Shown: positions 26,232 to 38,100, counted from the first letter of the stretch. The stretch is DNA of 64,000 nucleotides from Robertkochia sediminum (GCF_016786255.1 NZ_JADMKT010000081.1:1-64000), one strand, 5' to 3'. The notes: generated by a model from the sequence alone, not told the origin. Made by a program: numbers and translations.

Positions 26232-29200
26232 ATGGCTATGGTACTACTACTACTCTCCGCAATCTCGTTAAAATTCAGATCATTAAAGTTTTTAAGCCTT
26301 CGAAATGCCCTGATGTTACTATTCCTGGCTTTTGGTTTTCAAAATCAATATGCCCAGGCGCCTTCATGGGGTTCTGCAGGACTAGAAAACGAGAATCTTA
26401 TCAACCCAACATCCCTGGACTTTGGTCCGAACGAGAAATTATATGTGTCACAACAGGATGGTTTAATTTGGGAGTTTACCATAGAAAGAGATCAGGCTCC
26501 TGCCGGGGAAGGTAGTTATACCGTAACGCAGGCCAATACGATCACCCTGATCAAAAACAACACGCCCAACCACCAGGATGACGGTAACCAGAATAGTACC
26601 AAGAAACGGCAGATCACAGGTATTCTAGCTACTGGAACAGCTGCAAATCCCATCTTATACGTTAGTTCTTCAGACTGGCGAATTGGGGGTAAGAACGAGC
26701 CTGGAAACGATGTAAATCTCGACACGAATTCAGGGATACTTTCCAGATTGACCTGGACAGGTAATGCATGGGAAAAAGTAGATCTCGTGCGTGGTCTTCC
26801 AAGGTGTGAAGAAAACCACTCTAATAATGGAATGGAACTTTTCACAAAGAATGGTAAGGAATATTTGTTACTGCAGCAAGGAGGAAATACGAACCAAGGT
26901 GCTCCAAGTAACAATTTTGCGGGATCTTCGGAATACTATCTCGCAGGAGCGATTCTAATTATCGATCTCACACAACTTCAACAGATCGAAGACGCCAACG
27001 GTGGACCTTTTACAGATCTTCGCGATAACAACACCAAATTCATATATGACCTTCCAACCATTAACGATCCCGAACGTCAGGACATCACGAACGCCCATCC
27101 CGAATTCCCATACGGACCAGGGCATCCGCTCTTTAATGCTACCATTGACATCGGTGATCCCTTCGGAGGAAACAACGGATTGAACCAATCGTTTCCGGAG
27201 GCTGGCGGACCGGTTCAGATCTTTTCTCCCGGATATAGAAACGCCTATGACATTGTGATCACAGAGCAGGGTGATATTTACACCTTTGACAATGGACCGA
27301 ATGGTGGATGGGGTGGACCTCCATTCATTCGCACCGCTAACGGGGGTGTAAAAGGAGATCACTATAATACCACGGTAAACCTCGCTGCAGGCGACTATAT
27401 TACCAATGAATTTAATTATTCTAATGGTGTTACCCACGGTGACCAGTTACACTATGTGGGAACCATTAACGACCCTAACAACACCTATTATGCAGGACAC
27501 CCTGTACCCATAAGAGCATTTCCTTCGAAGGCACAGGTCATAGAATACGAGTATAATGGTAATGATTGGGTTGTCTCCGGAAAATACGACTGGGAGAATC
27601 TGATTCAAGGAGTTAGCGGATATTTTCAGAACAATTTTACCATGAATGATTTTCCTGATGATGGCAGACAAGCCTTATACACCACAGACGATCCCGGAAA
27701 TCCTGATCTCAATATTCTCGACATTGTGAATTCTTCAACCAATGGGATGTGTGTGTACACCGCTAGTAATTTCAACAACCAGCTAAAGGGAAATATCTTT
27801 GCAGCCTCCTTTAACGGGAATATCAATCGTTACGAGCTTGACGTAAACACCAACCAATTAACTGCCAAGAACAACACTTACCTCAGCGGATTTGGTAGTA
27901 TTCCTTTGGATGTTATCGCCCAGGGGGATGATGAAGTTTTTCCAGGCACCATCTGGGCTGCAACCTATGGTGCAGACAATATCACAGTATTCGAACCTGC
28001 CGATTTCGGAATATGTTACCAACCCGGAGATGCGCAATTCGATCCCGAGGCCGACTACGATAAGGACGGATTTACCAATGCCGATGAAATAGCTAACGGA
28101 AGTGATCACTGTTCGGCCGGATCCAAACCTTCTGATGCCGATAATGACTTTATTTCTGATCTCACCGATCCCGATGATGATAATGATGGGATTCCGGACC
28201 TCCAGGATAATTTCGCACTTGATCCCTTCAATGGAACCAATACGGACCTTCCTGTAACCTATCCTTTCTGGAATAACGATCCGGGAACCGGTATGTTCGG
28301 GTTGGGATTCACCGGATTGATGCTTGATCCCACGGGACAAACCAATTACCTTGACATGTACGATGAAGAAAATATGTCATTCGGAGGTGCAGGTGGAAAG
28401 GCTACCATCGATTTCACAACATCGGGAGATGCTCTTGAAACACAGAATACACAGGAGTACGCCTTTCAATTCGGGGTGAATATAGACGAGAATTCGGAGC
28501 CATTTACAGTACATGGAAAGATCGAAACACCTTTTAATGGAGTAAGCCCCCTAGAAGGCCAATCGTATGGAATATATGTAGGTAAGGGTGACCAGGACAA
28601 TTATGTGAAAGTTGCCTTGATGAATGGCACACTTCCCGGTGATGAACTTGATGGAATAGAGATCCTTTTGGAGTCTGAAGGCGTGGTAGAATCTCAGATC
28701 ATTAATGTACCAGGGTTGGTAGATGCTATTGGAGTTGATCTCTACCTAGGCATTGATCCGAAGACCAGAACGCTAGACGTAGCATATTCCCTCGATAATG
28801 GGAAAAGCGTTTCAGGGATCGGCAATCAAACATTTCTCCCTGCAGACTTTTTTGACCCGGGCGATGATCAGGGCCTTGCCGTGGGTATTATTAGTACTGC
28901 AGGCGCTGCAGAGGAAGGATATACTGCTACCTGGGATTTCCTGAACGTTACAGAAGATCAACCCGGAAGGATCACAGCAAGACCGGATGCTATAGATTTC
29001 GGTTTCCTTACGGTGAATAGCAGCCCGGCAGAAGTGATTTTAGAGGTCATTAACCTTGGCGGAAGTGACGACCCGCCGGTAACAATCACATCAATTAATA
29101 TTATAAACGACCCGGAAGGTCTTTTCGAAGTCAATTCTGATCTACTTTATGAAATAGGTTCCGGAGTGATTCAAAAAATTCCGGTCCGGATCAATCCAGG

Positions 29201-32200
29201 AGATGCCCCAGGAAAAAAATCTGCCGACCTGCAGATCATTCACGATGGGATAAACAGTCCTTTGAACATTCCTCTTACGGCAGAGCTGGAACAAGCTAAG
29301 ATCGAGGAACCCCTGGTTAGGATCAATGCCGGAGGAACCGCAAATTTCCTGGCTACCGACGGAGGCCCTGTTTGGGAGGCAAACCCTGAAAATGGCATGT
29401 ATACGGGAGATAGCTATGTAGTCAATACAGGAAATAATTTTGAATCGGAATTTGATTTCGAACTCAGGGATACTGCAAGTATGCCCAATTATATAGACCG
29501 ACCAACCTTCGATGCGATCTTTGGAGCAGAGCGTTATGATCTGCCCGATGGTGAAGAGATGCAATATTCCATTCCTCTTGATAACAACACGTATTTGGTT
29601 CGCTTGTATTTGGGGACCAACTTCCAGGGTACAAGTTCGGTAGGGAGTAGGGTTTTCGACATTCTCATCGAAGGACAAGAGGTCCTAAACGAATTCGATC
29701 CGGTCGCAGCCTTTGGTTTTGGAAGTGCCGGAGTAGTTGAATTCCCTATAACACTGCAAGATGGTGTGCTTGACATTAGCTTTAATCATATTGTAGAGAA
29801 TCCCAACCTTTATGGTATAGAAATACTCGGGTATTCGTTTTATAACGGGATCAAGGCCCGGGCCCTTGCATTCCCGTTGGAAGGCCCTGCCCCATTAGAA
29901 ACACAATTTAACGGAAGTAGTTCCAGCGCGGTTAATAATATTAATTCCTATCTATGGAATTTTGACGATGGTACTACCTCCGACGAAATTAATCCATTGC
30001 ATACTTTTACTACCCCCGGCACCTATAATGTCACCTTAACAATATCTGATGATGCCAACGAGGATACCGACACGCTTGTAGTATCGGTAGAAGAACCTCT
30101 GGCACCGGAAGACTTTTCGATCCTGATCAATGCAGGAGGAGAAGAAGCTACATATAATGCTAAGGTCTTCGGTAAAGACGCCTACTACGATTCGGGAAGA
30201 GAATATGTTAATAAACAAGCTAAAGTTCCTAACATTTACAGAAGTGAACGAAATGGAAGTTCTAATGAACTAAACTATGAGGTCGCGCTCTCCAATGGTA
30301 ATTACGAGGTATCCCTGCATTTTGCTGAGATCTATTTTGGTGCAACAGGAGGGTCAGCAAGTTCGGAACCGGGACAACGAATTTTTGATGTTTACATTGA
30401 AGATAGTCTGGTACTCGATAATTACGATATCCTTGCTGAGGTAGGCTCCGAGGCTACAGACGTGAAAACATTCAATACAGTTATCACAGACAGGAAGCTT
30501 AATATTCGCTTCGATTCAGGTGCACAAACAGGTGGCGTAAACTACCCTAAGGTATCAGCCATCGAGATCAAAGGTTTTAATCCGAATAGCAAGTTCTTAC
30601 CCCTGGCCATAGCCGATATTCCCGACCAGTTTAATGATGTTGGAGAAACTCCCGACCTGGCTATAAACGCTTCAGGTGGCGATCCTGAAAAAAACTTCAC
30701 CTATGGGATATCCGGACAACCACCGGGGTTAGACATCGAACCCACGAACGGAATGATCATAGGGTCCATTGCCGAAGGAGCCAGAACGGGAGGCCCTAAT
30801 AACGACGGAGTTTATGAAGTTACGGTGACCGTTGGTAAATCATTAACCGATACCCTGAGCACAAAATTCAACTGGACCATTGCCGAAGCCTTAAATGCAT
30901 GGTTCGACAAGGATGAAAGCGAAAACTATACAGCACGACACGAATGTTCTTTTGTTCAGGCCGGTGATCATTTTTTCCTGATGGGAGGAAGAGAAAATGC
31001 TAAAAGCATTGACATCTATGATTACAATTCCAATACCTGGACTACTTTAGAAAATAATGCACCCTTCGAGTTCAACCATTTTCAGGCAGTAAGCTATCAG
31101 GGCCTCATATGGGTGATCGGGGCTTTCAACACCAATGATTTTCCGAATGAAACTCCCGCTTCAAATATTTGGATCTTCAATCCGCTCACAGAGGAATGGA
31201 AACAAGGACCTGAGATCCCTGAATCGCGACGCAGAGGTTCCACCGGTTTGGTAGTACATAACGATATCTTCTACATACTTGGAGGTAATAACGACGGTCA
31301 CGACGGGGGGTATGTCCCCTATTTCGACAGTTTTAACCCGGCAACAGGGGAATGGACCGTTCTGGCCGATGCTCCCCATGCCAGAGACCACTTTCACGCA
31401 GTGGTAGCTCAAAATAAACTCTATGCTATTGGAGGAAGATTATCAGGTGGGCCTGGTGGTGTATTCGCACCAACCATTCCGGAGGTCGATGTATTCGATT
31501 TCTCCAATAATACCTGGAGTACCCTTAGCGAATCCCGTAATCTTCCTACACCAAGGGCCGGTGCTGTTACCGTAAAGTTCAAAAATAAGATCTATGTGGC
31601 CGGAGGTGAGGCCAATAATCAGGAAGAAGCATTTAAACTAACAGAGATCTTTGATCCATTAACCCAGGTATGGTCCCAGGGTGATGACCTTAATCACGCT
31701 CGTCATGGCACCCAGGGAATTGCTTCCGGAAACGGGATCTTTGTAGTCGGAGGTTCACCCAGAAGAGGTGGCGGACAGCAAAAGAATATGGAATATTACA
31801 ATTATGATAATCCTTCAGGTATCGAACTTAACAAAAGTGAAATTCAACTTCCGGAGGAGCTCATTTTCAGTGCCGGTGAATCTATCGAAGTACAGGCTTT
31901 GATCACTGGGGGTAATATGGCCATATTCCCGGATTCTTTATCGGTTAAAGGTCCCAACGCAGACCTTTTTCAACTTGAGATCACGGGTCTGCCATTTCTA
32001 CTATCGCCAAACAGCACGTATGCCTTCAACATCAACTACCTGGGAACCGGACAATATGATTCGGCAACATTACATGTGTATTATAACGGTGGTCAGGAAA
32101 CTACCGCTGCCCTGACCACAGACCATATTCCTGTTATGACCGATCTGTTACCGGTATTTCGTATCAATACAGGAGGAAACCTGGTCAATGCCCTTGATGA

Positions 32201-34142
32201 GGGGCCTGACTGGCTTGGAGACATCAGTAATGGCGCACAGCAATATGAAGACTTCTCGGTAACTACCGGAAATGTATTTGGGGGAACAGAACTCAACTAT
32301 TTTGACCGTCACCCTTCTATTCCGGACTATATAGATCAGGATATTTTTGAAAAGCTCTTCTCAACAGAACGATATGATACCTCCTCTCCTCCTGAGATGG
32401 CGTACAGTATACCCCTTCCTAACGGAAACTACACGGTTCATCTATACTTTGGAACCTCCTACGAACCAACAAAAGATCTTGATAGCAGGATATTTACTAT
32501 CTCACTGGAAGGCCAGGAGGTAAATCCTTCCTTTGATGTCATTAGAAACTTTGGCTTTAAGGTTGCCGGAATGCTTTCTTACAGCACTACCGTCGAAGAT
32601 GGAGTGCTCGATATCGCATTTGGTAATGTTGTGCAAAATCCTTTTATAAATGCGATCGAGGTGATGGTAAATGCCAGAGAAATAAACGAGGATCCATTGG
32701 CTGTGATCACTTCCAGTGCAACTACCGGTTATACCCCTTTAACTATTAATTTTAGTGGGACTTCATCCCAGGATGACTTTGGTATTGAAAGTTATCAATG
32801 GGAGCTGGGCGAAGGTACTACAGCCGAAGGCGCAGAAGTTTCAAAAACATATGCCGAAGCCGGGATTTATCCGGTGGTATTGACCGTTACAGATATTTAC
32901 GGTCTTTCCGATACAGACACCACTTATATCGAGGTACTTAGACGACCTGATCCGGAACTTACTGTTAGCAATGACACTCTGGACTTTGGAACACAGATCA
33001 TCAATGGAGAGATCGCTTCCCTTAACCTATCCCTAGGGAATCTCCCTCAAACATTTAATGATCGTATTAGCATTATTGCCGTTACGGTGATGGGAGAGAA
33101 TGCTGCTATGTTTGCCAGCGACCTTGAATCTCCTCAGGATATCGACACCGGAGCACTGGCTGAAGGAGAGATCACATTTGATCCCCGTACAGTAATTCCG
33201 GGAGGAAAAAATGCATTGATCCAGATCGTACACAGCGGGGAGAATTCGCCCTCTGAAGTTATGCTTAGGGCCAACGTGATTAATGACCCGGAGTTAGATC
33301 CGTTGTATCGCATTAATATCGGTGGGGCTACTGCCGTAAAAGCTTCCGATGATGGACCGGACTGGGAAAAGAATCCGGAAGATGGATTCTACAAGGGAAC
33401 CTATTACAACCTTAATGGTGGGACGAACAGTCCAGGGGTATTAGACTATACTCAAAAAGGAACGTCTATTCCCTCCTATTTGAATGAAACTACATTTAAT
33501 GCACTTTATGCATCTCAACGAAGCAATTCGGAAACCGGTGAAGCAATGAATTTTGAACTCATTCTTCCCAATGGAGACTACATACTAAATTTGTTTAGCA
33601 GCAAATCAGAGCTACTGAATCATTCACCTCATTTGACCATTCAAGGGCAGGTCTATAGTGATATTCTCACTCAGCGATCGGTTCAAGAAGATGAAGCTTT
33701 GATGATGAGCTTCCCGGTGACAGTAACAAATGAGCAATTATTGATTGATATCCAATCAAATACCGGTGTATTTGCTTTGAACGCATTAGAAATACTTTCG
33801 CCCTCAGGAATAGCTCTGGAAGATCTTATTGCCTTTGAAGACGGTCCCGGTGAAAAAGAGCTTAACATCTTCCCTAATCCTTCAGATGGAGAGGTGAACT
33901 TTATTTATGGTAATGGAGGCTTGGAGCTTCAAAAAGTGCTGCTATTTGATATGGATGGAAGAATGATAAGAAATATTGATCCCTCTGCCATACCGAGAAC
34001 AGACGCCCTTACCAACAAAGATGGCTCAAGAATTTATACCCTTGAGTTAACCGGGTTGAGCCGGGGAGTTTATATTCTCGTTACGGAAGATGAGAACGGA
34101 GACCAGAAAAAAGCCAAATTGGTTATTGGAAGTACCCAATAA
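26232..34142 (+). CDS. Giant T9SS-secreted multidomain protein (propeller, malectin, PKD, Kelch)
   Basis: The 2636-aa protein has an N-terminal signal region ending near AQA (about residue 43) and a C-terminal type A sorting domain (LNIFPNPSDGEVNF, about 2541, to the end), so it should cross the outer membrane by the type IX system. Domains in order: a six-bladed sugar-dehydrogenase-like beta-propeller (about 50-590), Asp-rich thrombospondin-3 type calcium repeats (about 600-663), a beta-sandwich of unknown type (about 673-907), an HYDIN-like Ig domain (about 914-1020), malectin 1 (about 1026-1202), PKD 1 (about 1205-1287), malectin 2 (about 1295-1450), a putative Ig domain (about 1457-1550), Kelch repeats (about 1555-1856), an HYDIN-like domain (about 1863-1963), malectin 3 (about 1973-2147), PKD 2 (about 2155-2235), another HYDIN-like domain (about 2239-2350), and a degenerate malectin 4 (about 2358-2527). 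Malectin domains bind sugars, so a glycan-binding surface role is likely. Function of the propeller is unknown. Confidence 0.92.
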   Translation: MAMVLLLLSAISLKFRSLKFLSLRNALMLLFLAFGFQNQYAQAPSWGSAGLENENLINPTSLDFGPNEKLYVSQQDGLIWEFTIERDQAPAGEGSYTVTQANTITLIKNNTPNHQDDGNQNSTKKRQITGILATGTAANPILYVSSSDWRIGGKNEPGNDVNLDTNSGILSRLTWTGNAWEKVDLVRGLPRCEENHSNNGMELFTKNGKEYLLLQQGGNTNQGAPSNNFAGSSEYYLAGAILIIDLTQLQQIEDANGGPFTDLRDNNTKFIYDLPTINDPERQDITNAHPEFPYGPGHPLFNATIDIGDPFGGNNGLNQSFPEAGGPVQIFSPGYRNAYDIVITEQGDIYTFDNGPNGGWGGPPFIRTANGGVKGDHYNTTVNLAAGDYITNEFNYSNGVTHGDQLHYVGTINDPNNTYYAGHPVPIRAFPSKAQVIEYEYNGNDWVVSGKYDWENLIQGVSGYFQNNFTMNDFPDDGRQALYTTDDPGNPDLNILDIVNSSTNGMCVYTASNFNNQLKGNIFAASFNGNINRYELDVNTNQLTAKNNTYLSGFGSIPLDVIAQGDDEVFPGTIWAATYGADNITVFEPADFGICYQPGDAQFDPEADYDKDGFTNADEIANGSDHCSAGSKPSDADNDFISDLTDPDDDNDGIPDLQDNFALDPFNGTNTDLPVTYPFWNNDPGTGMFGLGFTGLMLDPTGQTNYLDMYDEENMSFGGAGGKATIDFTTSGDALETQNTQEYAFQFGVNIDENSEPFTVHGKIETPFNGVSPLEGQSYGIYVGKGDQDNYVKVALMNGTLPGDELDGIEILLESEGVVESQIINVPGLVDAIGVDLYLGIDPKTRTLDVAYSLDNGKSVSGIGNQTFLPADFFDPGDDQGLAVGIISTAGAAEEGYTATWDFLNVTEDQPGRITARPDAIDFGFLTVNSSPAEVILEVINLGGSDDPPVTITSINIINDPEGLFEVNSDLLYEIGSGVIQKIPVRINPGDAPGKKSADLQIIHDGINSPLNIPLTAELEQAKIEEPLVRINAGGTANFLATDGGPVWEANPENGMYTGDSYVVNTGNNFESEFDFELRDTASMPNYIDRPTFDAIFGAERYDLPDGEEMQYSIPLDNNTYLVRLYLGTNFQGTSSVGSRVFDILIEGQEVLNEFDPVAAFGFGSAGVVEFPITLQDGVLDISFNHIVENPNLYGIEILGYSFYNGIKARALAFPLEGPAPLETQFNGSSSSAVNNINSYLWNFDDGTTSDEINPLHTFTTPGTYNVTLTISDDANEDTDTLVVSVEEPLAPEDFSILINAGGEEATYNAKVFGKDAYYDSGREYVNKQAKVPNIYRSERNGSSNELNYEVALSNGNYEVSLHFAEIYFGATGGSASSEPGQRIFDVYIEDSLVLDNYDILAEVGSEATDVKTFNTVITDRKLNIRFDSGAQTGGVNYPKVSAIEIKGFNPNSKFLPLAIADIPDQFNDVGETPDLAINASGGDPEKNFTYGISGQPPGLDIEPTNGMIIGSIAEGARTGGPNNDGVYEVTVTVGKSLTDTLSTKFNWTIAEALNAWFDKDESENYTARHECSFVQAGDHFFLMGGRENAKSIDIYDYNSNTWTTLENNAPFEFNHFQAVSYQGLIWVIGAFNTNDFPNETPASNIWIFNPLTEEWKQGPEIPESRRRGSTGLVVHNDIFYILGGNNDGHDGGYVPYFDSFNPATGEWTVLADAPHARDHFHAVVAQNKLYAIGGRLSGGPGGVFAPTIPEVDVFDFSNNTWSTLSESRNLPTPRAGAVTVKFKNKIYVAGGEANNQEEAFKLTEIFDPLTQVWSQGDDLNHARHGTQGIASGNGIFVVGGSPRRGGGQQKNMEYYNYDNPSGIELNKSEIQLPEELIFSAGESIEVQALITGGNMAIFPDSLSVKGPNADLFQLEITGLPFLLSPNSTYAFNINYLGTGQYDSATLHVYYNGGQETTAALTTDHIPVMTDLLPVFRINTGGNLVNALDEGPDWLGDISNGAQQYEDFSVTTGNVFGGTELNYFDRHPSIPDYIDQDIFEKLFSTERYDTSSPPEMAYSIPLPNGNYTVHLYFGTSYEPTKDLDSRIFTISLEGQEVNPSFDVIRNFGFKVAGMLSYSTTVEDGVLDIAFGNVVQNPFINAIEVMVNAREINEDPLAVITSSATTGYTPLTINFSGTSSQDDFGIESYQWELGEGTTAEGAEVSKTYAEAGIYPVVLTVTDIYGLSDTDTTYIEVLRRPDPELTVSNDTLDFGTQIINGEIASLNLSLGNLPQTFNDRISIIAVTVMGENAAMFASDLESPQDIDTGALAEGEITFDPRTVIPGGKNALIQIVHSGENSPSEVMLRANVINDPELDPLYRINIGGATAVKASDDGPDWEKNPEDGFYKGTYYNLNGGTNSPGVLDYTQKGTSIPSYLNETTFNALYASQRSNSETGEAMNFELILPNGDYILNLFSSKSELLNHSPHLTIQGQVYSDILTQRSVQEDEALMMSFPVTVTNEQLLIDIQSNTGVFALNALEILSPSGIALEDLIAFEDGPGEKELNIFPNPSDGEVNFIYGNGGLELQKVLLFDMDGRMIRNIDPSAIPRTDALTNKDGSRIYTLELTGLSRGVYILVTEDENGDQKKAKLVIGSTQ

Positions 34143-34240
34143 TAAAGGAGCTTTTTATTGCAGCATCTGCAATACGATTGATCACGAGAGAAAACCACTT
34201 TAACATCGGCTTGTCCTGATCAAAAAGAAAATATAACCCT

Positions 34241-34254
34241 AGTCGCTATGTACA
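34241..34254 (+). repeat. Second copy of the 14-nt PglC start context
   Basis: AGTCGCTATGTACA is identical to 22765-22778 and likewise spans the start codon of a PglC-type gene. The genes diverge soon after the start codon at DNA level while keeping protein motifs. Confidence 0.6.
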
Positions 34255-34883
34255 GATCATTTTTCAAGCGAAGTTTTGACCTTTTATTGGCTGTTTCACT
34301 TATTATTTTGTTTAGCCCTGTAATTATTACAGTAACCCTGATCTTATGGAAAACAGCTCATAAGAAACCTTTCTTTTTCCAGGAACGTCCTGGTAGATAT
34401 GAAAAAATATTTCGCATCGTTAAGTTCAAGACCATGAATGACCAAACCGATGTTGATGGTAATTTACTACCGGATGCTGAGCGATTAACCTCGGTTGGGG
34501 CTTTTCTCAGAAAGACCTCGCTTGACGAATTGCCTCAGCTATTTAATGTAGTTAAAGGGGAAATGAGTTTTATTGGGCCCAGGCCATTGCTTAAAAGATA
34601 CCTCCCCTACTACACGGCTCAGGAGCGCCTAAGACACAGTGTAAGGCCGGGAATAACCGGGTTGGCACAGGTTTCCGGCCGTAACTTCCTGCCATGGAAT
34701 GAACGACTTCAAATGGATGTAGATTATGTTCAAAGCATGAGTCTTGTGAATGACCTCCGCATAATCCTTCTCACCGTAAAAAATGTGGTAAGTAGAAAAG
34801 ATATAGAAGTGGTCCCTGATTCGAAGATGCTGGATCTGGAAACATATAGAAAACAAGGCAGCAGAAATTATTTTGTAGGTTAA
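34248..34883 (+). CDS. PglC-type phosphoglycosyl transferase (second copy)
   Basis: The 211-aa protein is a clear paralogue or analogue of the enzyme at 22772. It has a re-entrant hydrophobic helix (LAVSLIILFSPVIITVTLIL, about residues 14-33), KIFRIVKFKTMN (about 52-63), TSLDELPQLFNVVKGEMSFI (about 90-109) with the Asp-Glu pair, GPRPLLKRYL (about 110-119) and RPGITGLAQVSGRN (about 133-146). It should also start a lipid-linked glycan by transferring a phosphosugar to undecaprenyl phosphate. It lies ahead of the three-part fusion whose first domain is PglD-like, a gene order that recalls pglC-pglD pairs. Two such enzymes in one locus suggest two repeat units or alternative starter sugars. Confidence 0.91.
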   Translation: MYRSFFKRSFDLLLAVSLIILFSPVIITVTLILWKTAHKKPFFFQERPGRYEKIFRIVKFKTMNDQTDVDGNLLPDAERLTSVGAFLRKTSLDELPQLFNVVKGEMSFIGPRPLLKRYLPYYTAQERLRHSVRPGITGLAQVSGRNFLPWNERLQMDVDYVQSMSLVNDLRIILLTVKNVVSRKDIEVVPDSKMLDLETYRKQGSRNYFVG

Positions 34884-35119
34884 TATTTTACATAACTCTT
34901 CAAACTCAGATCAACTTACCCCTGCCCCTGTTATTATAGCGGTAAGATCAAGGAGAAGAAGTTATCCATCAACCTAATAATCAGTTTAATGAACGAAATT
35001 CCTCTTTAATAAGAAATTTCCTCATTACATTTTACCTATCGTTCTAATGAACGAGTATATCCCTCATACCTAAACAACCAAGACCCGATTAAAGCAGATT
35101 GACAAAAATTACCCATGTA

Positions 35120-38100
35120 ATGAAAAAACAGCAAGTCAAGATCTATGGTGATGGAGGTCATGCCCGAGTAGTCAGGCAAGTCCTGGAAGAAAACGGGATT
35201 AATATTCAGGTAGTTATTAATGACTTTCCGATAAAAGGAAAAAAAAATCTACTTTCAGGAATTGCCGAAAATAATATCACCACACTTAATTCCCATATTC
35301 AGGACAGTACTTTAGTGATAGCAATTGGGAACAATGAAATACGTAAACGCATAAGCAAACAATTACGTAATGCTACATTTCAGATCGTTAAGCACCGGTC
35401 GGCAGTGGTCGCTCCAGACGTAACTATTGGAGAGGGTTCCGTGATCTTTGCGGGTGCAATTATCCAAACCAATACCACGATCGGAAAGCATGTGATCATC
35501 AATACAGCCGCCAGTATTGATCACGATAATCATATAGGTGATTATGTACATATCTCACCCAATGCCACCCTTACCGGTCATGTAACTATTGGTGAAGGGA
35601 GTCATATTGGCGCCGGGGCCGTGATCATACCCGGTGTAAAAATTGGTAAATGGTGTACCATTGGTGCTGGAGCTGTGATCATCAAAGATATCCCTGACCA
35701 TTCAACCGTAGTTGGCAACCCAGGTAGAATAATCAAACGAAAAGTTCCGGAGATAAAGGCTTCCCAACGTTTAATCGAAACCGGTTTCGACCTAGCCTTT
35801 ATCGGAGCAGGAATATCGACTGCTTTCACCCTACTCAATTATCTGCAGCGCAATCCAATCGATAAAACACCTGTAAAAATAGCTGTGATCGATAAGAACG
35901 ACGAATTTTTTACTGGCATACCCTATGGAAAGCGATCGGGCGAATCGACCCTGCTATTGAGTCCGCTTTCCGACTTCTTACCGGAAAAAGAATTAAACAG
36001 GTTCGTTGAATGGCTAAAGGTCAATAAAGATTGGTTGTTAAAAAGGCTTCAAGATCACGGGGGTATCCGCACACACGAATGGATGGTCAATAACCAGAAG
36101 AAACTGGATGCAGGAAAGTGGAAATCACTACACATCCCAAGGGTCTTTTTTGGCTATTATATTCAGGAGCGTCTTCAAAACGCCATTAGAGAGGCGGAAA
36201 ACCATCGTAGAGCAGAAATTGTACTGCTTAAAGAAAACATTACCCGACTTGAAAAGATTGGGTCAAATTTTGTACTCACCGGTGAATCAGGAATACTACA
36301 CTCCAAAAGAGTGATCTTGGGCATTGGAGCTCCAAGAAAGATCAGATTGAATACTGTTTTTGAATCTTCACAGCTCAGCACACAAAGCCTGGTGATCTCC
36401 AATCCCTATGAAAAAGGAATGGATCACACCATAAAAAGCATTCTCAGGTTCGCCAGTAAAACCAGAAAAAGCAAGCCCCGTGTCGTACTATTAGGGGCTA
36501 ATGCCAGTGCCCTGGAACTACTCTATAAAATGACCGACCTGCAGGGTATTGATAGTAGGATCGAAAAATACTACCTTCTTTCAACACATGGGATAACCCC
36601 TAATACCCTCGAAAATAATCACAGGTACATAACCTTCACTCCAAAACATACGCTGGCCCTGAAGTCTGTAAAACAGCTTACTGCAAAGATCATAGCTCAA
36701 GCTGTAAATAAAGACCTCACCGATGCAGAAGCATTGGATATCGATCACGCAATTTCAGGTGAACCCATATCCAGGGCCTTCAAACCGCTGATCCAAAAGC
36801 TTACCCCGGAAGAAAAAGAAAAGTTCGCTTGTTATTATGGCGATGAGATCGGTCGAAGGCAACGTATTGCGGGATGTCACTACAACAATGCCCTCGAAAA
36901 CCTAAAAAAGGAAGGACGATTAGAGCACATTCGCGGTAATTTCGAAACACTTCTAAATACAGGGTATCATCCTGTTAGCGTGCAATACACGACTTCCATA
37001 GATGATAGATCTGAAAGTGAATCGATATCAGCCGATATCGTGATCAATTGCCTGGGAGCTATCAAGTTGACAGATCCGCAGGTTCCGGAGATCATTCAGA
37101 ATATGGTTGCCTCTGGTAAGGCTTCGATCAATCCATCACAACGCGGTATCAGAGTTAATCAAAACCTTGAATCAGCACCCGGAATCCATATTATTGGTCC
37201 GTTGCTCACGGGGAATGTGATCGACGGAAATCCGATCTGGCACGCTGAACATTGCGGAAGGGTGATCGAACTAACCGAAGTTTTGGCTAACAGACTGGCA
37301 TCTTTACCTGCTGATCAAAGAGATACCAGGTTACGATTAACAGTCCATGAAATAAGTAGTCAACACGACATAACAGCCTACAAAAACCTTCTAAACGATT
37401 ATGAGGATCATCCTTACTACCGTTATGAATACTTTGCACATCACAGTAAAGATGAAGGCGAGTTGATCGTGCTGGAACTTCGGGATCCTCACAGGAGCTT
37501 GTGTATTATGCCGCTCTTAAAACGTCCGATCAAAACCCTGGGCAAAACGAAACTTTACGATGTGATCTCCCCTTATGGATACAGCGGTCCCTTGTTCCGA
37601 AAAGGCATCAACTCACAGACCAAAAAACGATTCTGGGAACTAGTGGATTCATGGTACCAAAAACAACATATAATCAGTGAATTTATACGGTTTAATCACC
37701 TCAACAATCACGAAGGATACAACGGTATATTACTACCAACCTTACATAATGTCAAGGGGAAGATCCTGAAAGATGCAGATGAGCAATGGAAGGGATTCAG
37801 GTCTAAGGTGCGTAATAACTACCGAAAAGCGGTAAACGATAAGTTATATTTCAGGGCCTATACAGGAAATGAGATCACCATGGAGCATATTAGGTCCTTC
37901 CGGGATATCTACATTGAAACCATGGACCGCAATCACGCCTCCAGTAATTATTTCTTCGATCTGGAATACTTCACCCAACTCATTGGCTCCGATCCGCAGA
38001 GTTTTATGCTGGCCTTCGCTTTAAAAGAAGAGACCATCATATCTGCCGAACTCATTATTCTCCATAACGATACCATGTTCGCTTTTCTGGGAGGCACTAA

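Noticed and set aside
26516-29776. Several minus-strand open frames of 130-180 codons inside the giant gene
   Set aside because: They mirror repeated Gly/Asp/Asn-rich codons of the true gene and have no family features.
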